DNA from: CAG-273 sp963560005
Lineage (GTDB): Bacteria; Bacillota; Clostridia; TANB77; CAG-508
Reading direction: 5' to 3'
Assembly: GCA_963560005.1 (NCBI GenBank)
Contig: CAUWNG010000081.1
Coordinates: 1-7,431 of the forward strand
Length of the DNA: 7,431 nt
The notes below the pieces were generated by a model. It was not told the origin of the DNA, made no database searches, and saw only the letters and a program-made list of their open reading frames with translations. Both the position numbers and the translations under genes were made by a program. Position 1 is the first letter of the stretch; the number at the start of each line of letters is the position of its first letter. Positions 1 to 5,449 of this stretch are shown here, in pieces.

Positions 1-736
1 TCGGTACTTTACTTTGTTCTATATTATTTCCTGGTTGATATACCCCTGCTAAAGCTAAAAGGTTTTGATTTTGATAATCATATCCTTTTTGTTTTAATAA
101 TGTCGCATAAGATAATAAGTCTATGCTGCTTTCAAAAATATGTAATGTATTATTCTTTATTTTACTTAACATTCTAAAAGAAAACTCTTTTGAACTACCT
201 TTTGCATCTCGCATTATTCTTTTTTCATTTGTACTTCTACACCCTGCATATTTAATATTATGCTCATAATCATAACCCACAAAAACAACATTATTTGTTT
301 TATTTTCCTGATATATTAGTTTTTTATTTATACAATCTAAAATAATATCTTCATCAATTCCTCTATTTTTTAAGTAATCTATAACCTCTTTATTGGTACT
401 TGCTTTTTCTGGAATAATTATCTGTCTAGGTACATTATTTATTTCTGTTTTAGACATTTTATATGTAGTAATATCTTTATTTAATACATTTTTAGCAGCT
501 TCTTGTAGTGTCATTTTTTCAACTTTCATTAGATAATCTACTGCTGTTTTTCCTGCCTCATTAGTAGAAAATCTATGCCATAATCCATTACTTATAATGA
601 CACTATCGTGAGATTTTAAGGAATAAGTACTAGCACCTTTTTTTACAAGTTCTGATGGATTATTATTCATAAAATAAGTTAGCAAATCTATTTGTTTTGC
701 TTGTTTTACAATTTCTTTTGGTATATATTCTGACAT
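1..736 (-). CDS. DUF3991/TOPRIM-domain protein, 3' end missing at window edge
   Basis: An open frame of 245 codons starts at 736 and runs off the left edge without a stop. The start has a near-perfect ribosome site, AAGGAGGTG, about 6 bases upstream. Residues ~5-90 look like the CHC2-type primase zinc-binding region (ISNGLWHRFST..G..AVDYL...E.M...EA), but the zinc-binding Cys/His set is absent. Residues ~105-190 match the DUF3991 pattern (IIIPE, YLKNRGID, LIYQE, VVFVGYD, ..AGCRST.., KGSSKEFSF). From ~197 the TOPRIM fold begins with HIFESSIDLLSY, where E202 is the expected catalytic glutamate; the later DxD motif would lie outside the window. Such proteins are common on Firmicutes plasmids and conjugative elements and are thought to act in DNA processing, but their reaction is not established. 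It follows a terminator-like hairpin after the XRE gene, so it may depend on read-through. Family assignment rests on pattern recognition only. Confidence 0.85.
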   Translation of the reverse strand, partial: MSEYIPKEIVKQAKQIDLLTYFMNNNPSELVKKGASTYSLKSHDSVIISNGLWHRFSTNEAGKTAVDYLMKVEKMTLQEAAKNVLNKDITTYKMSKTEINNVPRQIIIPEKASTNKEVIDYLKNRGIDEDIILDCINKKLIYQENKTNNVVFVGYDYEHNIKYAGCRSTNEKRIMRDAKGSSKEFSFRMLSKIKNNTLHIFESSIDLLSYATLLKQKGYDYQNQNLLALAGVYQPGNNIEQSKVP

Positions 737-757
737 TAGCTGCACCTCCTTCTTGTA

Positions 758-772
758 TTTTTTGCATAAAAA
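758..772 (-). repeat. leader motif copy 1, upstream of the DUF3991 gene
   Basis: Read on the minus strand this is TTTTTATGCAAAAAA. An identical 15-mer lies at 4506-4520. In both places it sits directly after a terminator-like hairpin and just before the ribosome site of the next gene. The T and A tracts flank TGCA, so the motif is nearly palindromic as DNA and could also fold as a weak hairpin in RNA. Its function is unknown. Confidence 0.55.
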
Positions 773-800
773 TAAGGTACTAGATTTTTTCTAATACCTT
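768..800 (-). terminator. terminator-like hairpin between the XRE and DUF3991 genes
   Basis: On the minus strand AAGGTATTAG (800-791) pairs with CTAGTACCTT (783-774), nine of ten pairs, around a seven-base loop, followed by A and five T. The left arm includes the last codons and the TAG stop of the XRE gene. The ribosome site of the next gene begins only some 20 bases further on and no promoter is visible between, so the hairpin may be a partial terminator or attenuator rather than an operon end. Confidence 0.5.
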
Positions 801-994
801 TCTATATAATACAGATCATTGATATTAACTTTTAATGCTTTTGCAATTTTAATAGCAAATATTAAACTTGGCATTTTGTAATTACATTCTATATCATTTA
901 GATGTGTCGATGATATTCCCGTCTTATATGATAATTGTTTTAGAGTAAGTCTTTGTTCTTTTCTAATGTCTTTTATAATAAATTTAATTACCAT
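791..994 (-). CDS. small XRE/Cro-type helix-turn-helix regulator
   Basis: This 67-residue protein is essentially one HTH_3/XRE DNA-binding domain (residues ~6-62). The pattern is typical: IRKEQRLTLKQLSYKTGIS as helices 1-2, then STHLNDIECNYKMPSL around the recognition helix and the 'P' turn, then AIKIAKALKVNINDLY as the closing helices. There is no extra effector domain, so it is probably a simple dimeric repressor or an antitoxin-like protein. Its start overlaps the end of the upstream 209-residue gene by 11 bases, with AGAGG about 12 bases before the ATG, so the two are co-transcribed and probably translationally coupled. Its operator is unknown; the bicistron's own promoter (1638-1666) is the natural first candidate, and the repeated TGCA-centred motif is another. 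Confidence 0.85.
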   Translation of the reverse strand: MVIKFIIKDIRKEQRLTLKQLSYKTGISSTHLNDIECNYKMPSLIFAIKIAKALKVNINDLYYIERY

Positions 995-1613
995 TATAAA
1001 AACTCATTACCTCTTTTATTCCTAATTTAAAGCACAAATCCTTTTCCATATCTCCCATTTCTACATCTATTTTTCTGAGTTCAATAAGTGCTTTTTGTTC
1101 TTCTTTATTAAGTTCTATAAATTCTAAATCTTCAAACACTTCTGTTGCATTAGGGTATTTTTCACTAATTTTTCTGTACCTGTCTTGCAATTCTTTATAC
1201 TCTGGTGTATCAAAGCAATATTTTCTTTTTTGTTCTTCTAACCACTCGGAAAAATTATTATTGTTATAATTTAGAAATGAGTCATCATCTTTTTTAATGG
1301 ATTTTACAGGTGAAATTTCATGTGCTAATTTATTACCTTCTACAATACCTAACTTAAAATAAATAAGTGTCCAACAATCAGTTTCTTCACTTGCTTTTAA
1401 CTCGTAATTTCTAAACAACTTTAATACTTTTTTTAGTTCATTTTCATCTGTTATAATAGCTTTTAAATAATTTACAAATCCTTCAGATAAATCAGTTATC
1501 TCTAATTCCAATTTTTTTATTTGCTCATCTTCATTATATAAATTTTGTTCAAATTCTTCTTTTCTAAAAGTATATAACTGATCTAAAACAGGTTTATTAA
1601 ATATTTCTTTCAT
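984..1613 (-). CDS. hypothetical protein, 209 residues, first gene of the XRE bicistron
   Basis: I do not recognise this protein with confidence. It has no signal peptide or membrane segment and looks cytoplasmic and mostly helical. Residues ~15-45 and ~120-190 are rich in Glu and Lys and are probably coiled or extended helices. A short motif, FKLGIVEG (~residue 87), recurs in weaker form as FKLGIKEV near the C-terminus; similar Y/F-x-x-G-x-x-[DE]-G motifs occur in small accessory proteins of Firmicutes phages and plasmids, which does not fix a function. The start is supported by GGAGG nine bases upstream, and an extended -10 promoter lies just before that. It overlaps the XRE regulator downstream by 11 bases. 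The pairing could be a regulator with its target or a toxin-antitoxin-like pair, but the sequence does not decide this. Confidence 0.8.
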   Translation of the reverse strand: MKEIFNKPVLDQLYTFRKEEFEQNLYNEDEQIKKLELEITDLSEGFVNYLKAIITDENELKKVLKLFRNYELKASEETDCWTLIYFKLGIVEGNKLAHEISPVKSIKKDDDSFLNYNNNNFSEWLEEQKRKYCFDTPEYKELQDRYRKISEKYPNATEVFEDLEFIELNKEEQKALIELRKIDVEMGDMEKDLCFKLGIKEVMSFYNGN

Positions 1614-1637
1614 TTCAACTTTCCTCCTTTTGCTGGG

Positions 1638-1666
1638 AGTATAACACGATATTTTATTTTATAGAA
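1638..1666 (-). promoter_or_regulatory. extended -10 promoter for the 209-residue/XRE bicistron
   Basis: On the minus strand TGTTATACT carries an extended -10 (TG at 1646-1645, TATACT at 1643-1638). A weak -35, TTCTAT, lies 17 bases upstream at 1666-1661. It sits between the VapD terminator and the ribosome site AAAGGAGG of the next gene, where a promoter is needed. The -35 match is poor, so the call rests mainly on the -10 and the position. Confidence 0.5.
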
Positions 1667-1698
1667 ATGTGCAAAATATTTTTTATACATTTGACATG

Positions 1699-1729
1699 AA
1701 AAAAGAGTAATATCATTATAATATTACCC
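1699..1729 (-). terminator. Rho-independent terminator after the VapD-family gene
   Basis: On the minus strand GGGTAATAT (1729-1721) pairs with ATATTACTC (1713-1705) over nine positions with one G-U, around a seven-base loop, and is followed by six T. It begins nine bases after the VapD stop codon, the classical layout for an operon end. Confidence 0.8.
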
Positions 1730-1737
1730 TTGCCATT

Positions 1738-2070
1738 TTATATTTCAATATCATCTAAATTTGATAAATCATCTCCAATATATGGCTTATTTATTGTGTC
1801 TAGTAACGAGTGTTGTTTGCCTATATTTGTTACATCTATTTCTTTCACACAAAATCTTAACCACTTCAAAGTTAAAGTCATATTTGTAATAATAGCTGTA
1901 ATTCTTAAATCATCTAAACTATTTTTAGAAACATAACCAGATCCTTGCCTATGTTCAAATCCATTTTTCTTTAAGAATTTTTTTACTTCTGCATACGCTG
2001 TTGGAGCTTTTTTCCCTGTATATTCTTCATACTTTTTTGTGTCAATATCAAAATTTATTGCTTTCCTCAT
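1738..2070 (-). CDS. vapD: VapD-family protein (Cas2-like ribonuclease fold), putative toxin
   Basis: This 110-residue protein matches the VapD pattern along its length. It begins RKAINFDID, like the YAIAFDL strand of VapD with the conserved aspartate at D8. GFEHRQGSGYVS at 37-48 corresponds to the GF-x3-QGS-x-Y block, and WLRFCVKEIDVTNIG to the W-x3-SVRDIR block near the end. Known VapD proteins (about 90-95 residues) are endoribonucleases structurally related to Cas2; in Haemophilus VapD is the toxin of VapXD. Here the C-terminus is some 15 residues longer and acidic. The upstream 104-residue gene ends 10 bases before it, with GAGGT about six bases ahead of this ATG, and a strong terminator follows. 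The antitoxin role of the neighbour is inferred, not shown. Family call good, activity unproven. Confidence 0.75.
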   Translation of the reverse strand: MRKAINFDIDTKKYEEYTGKKAPTAYAEVKKFLKKNGFEHRQGSGYVSKNSLDDLRITAIITNMTLTLKWLRFCVKEIDVTNIGKQHSLLDTINKPYIGDDLSNLDDIEI

Positions 2071-2080
2071 ATATTACCTC

Positions 2081-2395
2081 TTAACCATTTACTGCTTTTA
2101 CTTCGTAATATGCCTCTAAACAATCTCCTTTTTTCTCTCCTTGCCCATCTCCTTCATCTACATACCAATACCATTCTTTAATTACTTTTAAAAACCAACT
2201 TGTATATGGAAATCTTGCAGTAGATCCAAAGGCATTCCAGTCATCATCAGTTCCTTCAAATATTCCCTTTGCAATTTCTTTTATTGTCTTACTTTTATAA
2301 CTGTTAAAGTGTTTTCTAATTGCATTTAGACATTGTTCTTCTTGATAGCCTGCTTTTTTCAATTTTTCTTTATCAAATATAAATTCCATTTTCAT
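2081..2395 (-). CDS. hypothetical protein, 104 residues, upstream partner of the VapD gene
   Basis: I do not recognise this family. The protein is cytoplasmic in appearance, with no signal or membrane segment. It has an N-terminal charged helix (FDKEKLKKAGYQEEQCLNAI), a middle IKEIAKGIFEG, and an aromatic, acidic C-terminal half (FGSTARFPYTSWFLKVIKEW, then YWYVDEGDGQGE, then CLEAYYEV). The unusual density of Trp, Tyr and Phe suggests a protein-binding surface. Ribosome site AAAGGAAG lies about 10 bases before the first ATG. It is the first gene of a two-gene transcript with its own promoter and terminator, placed directly ahead of the VapD-family gene, as antitoxins usually are. It bears no visible resemblance to VapX. 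The antitoxin or accessory role is inference from gene order. Confidence 0.75.
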   Translation of the reverse strand: MKMEFIFDKEKLKKAGYQEEQCLNAIRKHFNSYKSKTIKEIAKGIFEGTDDDWNAFGSTARFPYTSWFLKVIKEWYWYVDEGDGQGEKKGDCLEAYYEVKAVNG

Positions 2396-2426
2396 AGATT
2401 TTATCTTCCTTTCTCAACATACTATT

Positions 2427-2435
2427 ATTATACCA
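2427..2435 (-). promoter_or_regulatory. extended -10 promoter for the 104-residue/VapD cassette
   Basis: On the minus strand TGGTATAAT is a full consensus -10 with the TG extension. It lies about 30 bases before the start codon. No good -35 is present at 16-18 bases, which fits an extended -10 promoter. It gives the cassette transcription independent of the adhesin gene upstream. Confidence 0.6.
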
Positions 2436-2537
2436 TTAAAGAGGTTAAAATACTACTATTTTTTTAATAAAATACAATTTCTATGATTATATAAATGTTT
2501 TTAAGAACACATTTAATTATAAATTTATCAAATAATT

Positions 2538-4493
2538 TTATTTTTTTATTATTATTTTATTTTCATCAATTCCATTCCATACTTCTTTATAAGTGTAGCC
2601 TTGATCATAAGCTTTTTCTACATCTGCATTTAATTTTATTGTAAATTCTGCACCTGCTAATCCAGGAGTTACTCCAGAATTTTCTTTAATTCCAGATTTA
2701 AAAATATGAAGTCCCATTTCTTTTACTTTTTCTAGACTTGTTGTAGTATTAGAAATTATTTCTTCATGTTGATTTTTATAAGTTAAATTAACTTCATATT
2801 CTTTTGTATCTAACATATATCCTTTAGGTGCGACTTCTTCTTTCACTAGATATTTGCCCAACGGTAAGTTTGTTATATCTTCTGTTGTTCCTTTTTCATT
2901 CATAGTTCTTGTTGCAACTAAATCTCCTTTAGAATAGGATTTTTTTGTTTTAGCTTTATTGTATATATCTTCTTTAGCATATACTTTATATACTGCACCC
3001 TCAAAAACTGCATCTCCTTGTGTTACTGAGCCAGTTTTAATATCTTTTTTAATTATAGATATACTTCCAGTTGGCTCTTTGTCAGTTCTTTCTGCTGATG
3101 CAAACACAACTGCTGTATTTTGATCTTTATATTTAAGTTCGAATGAATATACCGTATCATCTAATAAGTAACCTTCTGGTGCTTTTGTTTCTTGATAATT
3201 ATATTTTCCTAATTTTAGTCCTTCTACTTTTATTTCTCCATTATCGTTTGTTGTAAATGTCTTATCGTAATTATCATTCCATATTCTATATTCTGCACCT
3301 TTTAAATTTGCTGATTTATCTTCATTTTTCTTAACTAATGTAAAAGTTCCTGTTGGCTCAATGTTTACAACTGCTTGAGTTGCTGTTTGATTTACTTTTA
3401 CTTCTACATTGTAAGATTTAGTATCTAAAAGATAGCCATAAGGGGCAGATATTTCTTTTATTGTATAAGTACCTTTTTTTAATTTGTCTAAAGTTATTTT
3501 TCCATTTGTTACAGTTACTTCTTTGTTATAATCGTTCGGACCTGTAACTTTGAACACAGCTCCTGGAATCAAATCGCCTTCTTTGTTTAATTTTGAAAGT
3601 TCTAATTTGCCAAAGCTTTCGATTTTTAAACTTACACTTAATGTTATAGGATCATTATAAGACAATGAATATAATTGATTTTGAACTCCATCTTGGAACT
3701 CAAAAAATACCATTGTATCTTTATCTTCTGTTCCATCTTTAATCATTCCCCATGATTTAAATTGTGCATCTGTTATTGTATAATTCTCTAAAGTAGTATT
3801 TTCATCTACTAATATAGTCATTGAGTTACTTCCATTTGAGTGAGTAACTCTAATTCCATTAGTAGTTTTATCTATACTAGGATAACTTACTAAAACACCA
3901 TTTGTATCAGTTATTGTTTTACTTTCTCCTGCTTGAACATTTATTGTTGTTCCATCAAAACTTGGTCTAGTTTCTATTTTAGCAATTTCTCTATTTATTT
4001 CAGATTTAAAAGCTTCATATTCTGCTTGAATACCACTATCTATAAATCTTGCATTGCTTTGACCAAGTATTTCCCATATATATTGTTGTACTAAGGCATA
4101 TTTCTTTTTATCAGCATTTGATATTCCACCATCCACAACATAATCGCCTTTATCACGATACCATCCTAAGTATGCAATTTTACATGCTTTTCTTACATCT
4201 GCTTTAACTGGTGTATAATAACTTCCGTTATATACTACATCAGTTTTAAAATCAACTCCATGTTCTGCACAGAATACAGTTCTTTTTTCGCCTGTATTGT
4301 AATTAATTAATTTTCTTATTATAATTCCATACTCTGTATCTGCATTATCTGTAGTTTTAATATAAGAGGCATATTGCCCTCCAACCCATTCGCCTGTTCC
4401 AGATGCTGCAAATATAGGCTGTGCTACACTTAACATTGTAACTAATAATAAAATACTAGCTAAAATTCTTTTATATTTTAATTTTTTCATCAT
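2538..4493 (-). CDS. secreted thioester-domain adhesin with Cna-B/SpaA repeats, C-terminally truncated
   Basis: This is a 651-residue surface adhesin. Residues 1-29 are a Sec signal peptide (KKLKYKR, a hydrophobic core, cleavage probably after PIFA). Residues ~35-175 form a TQXA/thioester domain: VFCAEHG supplies Cys75, and LVQQYIWE gives Gln136 of the Q-x-x-aliphatic-W motif, the pair expected to form the internal Cys-Gln thioester used for covalent host binding. Residues ~180-290 are a beta-rich linker domain. Cna-B/SpaA repeats follow at ~295-380, ~382-474 and ~476-590 (Lys in GKLELSK-type first strands, Glu in IKEISAP, YQETKAP and VKEEVAP). A fourth repeat from ~593 stops about halfway, ending in a poly-A/ATA run. 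There is no LPXTG motif or C-terminal membrane anchor. GGAGG lies seven bases before the first ATG. It follows a membrane-protein gene across a terminator-like hairpin. Family call firm; whether the short form works is open. Confidence 0.92.
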   Translation of the reverse strand: MMKKLKYKRILASILLLVTMLSVAQPIFAASGTGEWVGGQYASYIKTTDNADTEYGIIIRKLINYNTGEKRTVFCAEHGVDFKTDVVYNGSYYTPVKADVRKACKIAYLGWYRDKGDYVVDGGISNADKKKYALVQQYIWEILGQSNARFIDSGIQAEYEAFKSEINREIAKIETRPSFDGTTINVQAGESKTITDTNGVLVSYPSIDKTTNGIRVTHSNGSNSMTILVDENTTLENYTITDAQFKSWGMIKDGTEDKDTMVFFEFQDGVQNQLYSLSYNDPITLSVSLKIESFGKLELSKLNKEGDLIPGAVFKVTGPNDYNKEVTVTNGKITLDKLKKGTYTIKEISAPYGYLLDTKSYNVEVKVNQTATQAVVNIEPTGTFTLVKKNEDKSANLKGAEYRIWNDNYDKTFTTNDNGEIKVEGLKLGKYNYQETKAPEGYLLDDTVYSFELKYKDQNTAVVFASAERTDKEPTGSISIIKKDIKTGSVTQGDAVFEGAVYKVYAKEDIYNKAKTKKSYSKGDLVATRTMNEKGTTEDITNLPLGKYLVKEEVAPKGYMLDTKEYEVNLTYKNQHEEIISNTTTSLEKVKEMGLHIFKSGIKENSGVTPGLAGAEFTIKLNADVEKAYDQGYTYKEVWNGIDENKIIIKK

Positions 4494-4505
4494 ATAAAAT
4501 CCTCC

Positions 4506-4520
4506 TTTTTTGCATAAAAA
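4506..4520 (-). repeat. leader motif copy 2, upstream of the adhesin gene
   Basis: This is the same 15-mer, TTTTTATGCAAAAAA on the minus strand, as at 758-772. Here its T tract is the tail of a terminator hairpin and its A tract runs into the adhesin ribosome site (AAAAAAGGAGG). The identical arrangement in front of an unrelated gene suggests a shared control element rather than chance. Confidence 0.55.
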
Positions 4521-4543
4521 AAGAACAAGTTTTATACTTGCTC
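4516..4543 (-). terminator. Rho-independent terminator or attenuator before the adhesin gene
   Basis: On the minus strand GAGCAAGT (4543-4536) pairs with ACTTGTTC (4530-4523), eight pairs with one G-U, around a five-base loop, followed by seven T. It lies 18 bases after the stop of the membrane-protein gene and about 20 bases before the adhesin start codon. That leaves no room for an ordinary promoter downstream of the hairpin, so adhesin expression probably depends on read-through. Confidence 0.75.
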
Positions 4544-4561
4544 CTCAAAAATATTTATTTT

Positions 4562-5245
4562 TTATCTTTTATAGTAATTTAAAGTCCATTTACCACAATA
4601 TGGACAACTCCATGTTTCATAGCCATAAGGACATAATTTGTAATATTCATCTGATGATATTTCTCCATTATGTACTTGATCACTATAACCATTTATTAAA
4701 TTATCATAATATGCAACTGCTTCATCGTAACTATTAAACCATAAATTAGAATTGCCTGCACTAACTCCATGTTTTGTATCAGTACATTTAGGCTTTTCTT
4801 GTACTTTATCATCATTCTTATTTTCCTGAATATTCTCTTTAGGCTTTTCTCCTTTCTGTGTATTATTTTTAGGTGTGTCTACTTTGTTGGTAACTTGAGT
4901 TGGCTTTTCTGTTTGTTTTGGACTTTCAACTACTTTTTCCTGTGTGCTTTTAGTACTTTCTGTTTGTTTCTCATTTTTATTTTCTTGAGTTTCTGTCTTT
5001 GTATTTGCATTAGTGTCTTCTTGTATCAATTCTTCTTTGGTATCTTGATTTATACTTGTATTTTCTACAACATTTGCTTCCGTTTCTTGAATTTCATTAG
5101 TTGAATTTATTTCATTTACAACCTTATTTTCAAATTCAATACTACTTTTATCATATTTACCTATAACTTGATTAACTATTAAAGCTGTTATAATTAATGC
5201 TATAACTAGAGCTAAAATCACAATTATTATTTTCTTTTTCTTCAT
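4562..5245 (-). CDS. membrane-anchored protein with charged linker and Cys/His-rich C-terminal domain
   Basis: The start chosen at 5245 gives 227 residues beginning MKKKKIIIV. An ATG nine bases earlier abuts the ribosome site AAGGAG with no spacing and is unlikely. Residues ~2-28 are one hydrophobic helix preceded by lysines, without a clear cleavage site, so the protein is probably anchored with its bulk outside. Residues ~30-150 are a low-complexity linker rich in Glu, Lys, Thr, Gln and Asn, as in wall-spanning stalks. The C-terminal ~75 residues hold CTDTKH (C154, H159), then C205, then WSCPYCGKW (C214, C217), which looks like a zinc-binding or disulfide-stabilised module. I do not recognise a named family. 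It has its own promoter and precedes the adhesin, so a cell-surface role is likely but inferred. Confidence 0.85.
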   Translation of the reverse strand: MKKKKIIIVILALVIALIITALIVNQVIGKYDKSSIEFENKVVNEINSTNEIQETEANVVENTSINQDTKEELIQEDTNANTKTETQENKNEKQTESTKSTQEKVVESPKQTEKPTQVTNKVDTPKNNTQKGEKPKENIQENKNDDKVQEKPKCTDTKHGVSAGNSNLWFNSYDEAVAYYDNLINGYSDQVHNGEISSDEYYKLCPYGYETWSCPYCGKWTLNYYKR

Positions 5246-5254
5246 ACTTATCAT

Positions 5255-5260
5255 CTCCTT
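5255..5260 (-). promoter_or_regulatory. ribosome site that fixes the membrane-protein start
   Basis: AAGGAG on the minus strand lies nine bases before the ATG at 5245 but directly touches the ATG at 5254. Correct spacing selects the downstream start and removes three residues from the longest reading. Confidence 0.75.
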
Positions 5261-5268
5261 ATGCTTTA

Positions 5269-5296
5269 ATTATACTGCTTAAAAGACTAAGTTCAA
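5269..5296 (-). promoter_or_regulatory. sigma-A-type promoter for the membrane protein
   Basis: On the minus strand TTGAAC (5296-5291) and TATAAT (5274-5269) are separated by 16 bases. The -10 is perfect and the -35 matches at four of six positions. The pure A/T stretch immediately upstream (5298-5341) could serve as an UP element. Confidence 0.7.
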
Positions 5297-5297
5297 G

Positions 5298-5341
5298 TTT
5301 ATAAATAAATATAAATAAAATTAATTAAATAAATTATTATT
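5298..5341. other. 44-base pure A/T tract
   Basis: No G or C occurs in this stretch, which includes tandem ATAAATAAAT-like units and TTAATTAAAT. It lies between the membrane-protein promoter and the repeats behind parB. It could be an UP element, a bent or easily melted segment of a centromere or origin, or ordinary AT-rich spacer. No replication protein gene is in the window. Confidence 0.5.
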
Positions 5342-5395
5342 CTTTTAGTTTGTAATATAGTATGTTTTTGAAAGGGTTTGTAAGGGAAAACTTTG

Positions 5396-5449
5396 TAATG
5401 TGTTCACACATAAAGGTAGTATCTTTATTAAATATGTTCACACACATTA
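5396..5449. repeat. composite direct and inverted repeats behind parB, candidate partition or operator site
   Basis: Two direct copies of TGTTCACACA lie at 5401-5410 and 5435-5444, 34 bases apart. The outer arms TAATGTGT (5396-5403) and ACACATTA (5442-5449) are perfect inverted repeats, and the right arm contains the parB stop. Between the direct repeats ATAAAG and CTTTAT (5410-5415, 5423-5428) form a small inner dyad. The left copy is itself a dyad, ATGTG-TTCA-CACAT (5398-5411). No T tract follows on the minus strand, so it is not an ordinary terminator. Its place beside parAB suggests a ParB or regulator binding region; this is inference. Confidence 0.5.

Noticed and set aside
1253..1272. 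A/T-only inverted repeat AAATTAT...ATAATTT
   Set aside because: Short A/T-only dyads are expected by chance in DNA of this composition, and it lies inside the 209-residue gene.
1691..1721. Plus-strand TTGACA followed by TATAAT as a promoter
   Set aside because: The spacing is 20 bases, the -10 lies within the VapD terminator stem, and no plus-strand gene follows.
1730..1936. Plus-strand open frame of 68 codons
   Set aside because: It lies opposite the VapD-family gene, has no ribosome site or recognisable domain, and its composition is that of antisense to an AT-rich gene.
2493..2514. Hairpin AAATGT/ACATTT downstream of the adhesin gene as a terminator
   Set aside because: The stem is only six A/T-rich pairs with a ten-base loop, and no T tract follows on the minus strand. 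The adhesin has no convincing terminator here.
3823..3850. Inverted repeat GAGTTACT...AGTAACTC inside the adhesin gene
   Set aside because: Arms are perfect but only eight bases with a 12-base loop, inside coding sequence and with no T tract or link to a neighbouring feature; chance is a sufficient explanation.
3893..3908. Sequence AACACCATTTGTATC resembling the core of the palindrome in parB
   Set aside because: It matches 12 of 15 positions but the dyad symmetry is broken, and it lies in ordinary adhesin coding sequence.
4510..5104. Two plus-strand open frames (75 and 111 codons) rich in Phe, Leu, Ile and Cys
   Set aside because: They are antisense shadows of the membrane protein: its Glu/Lys-rich linker reads as a Phe/Leu-rich frame on the other strand. 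No start signals support them.
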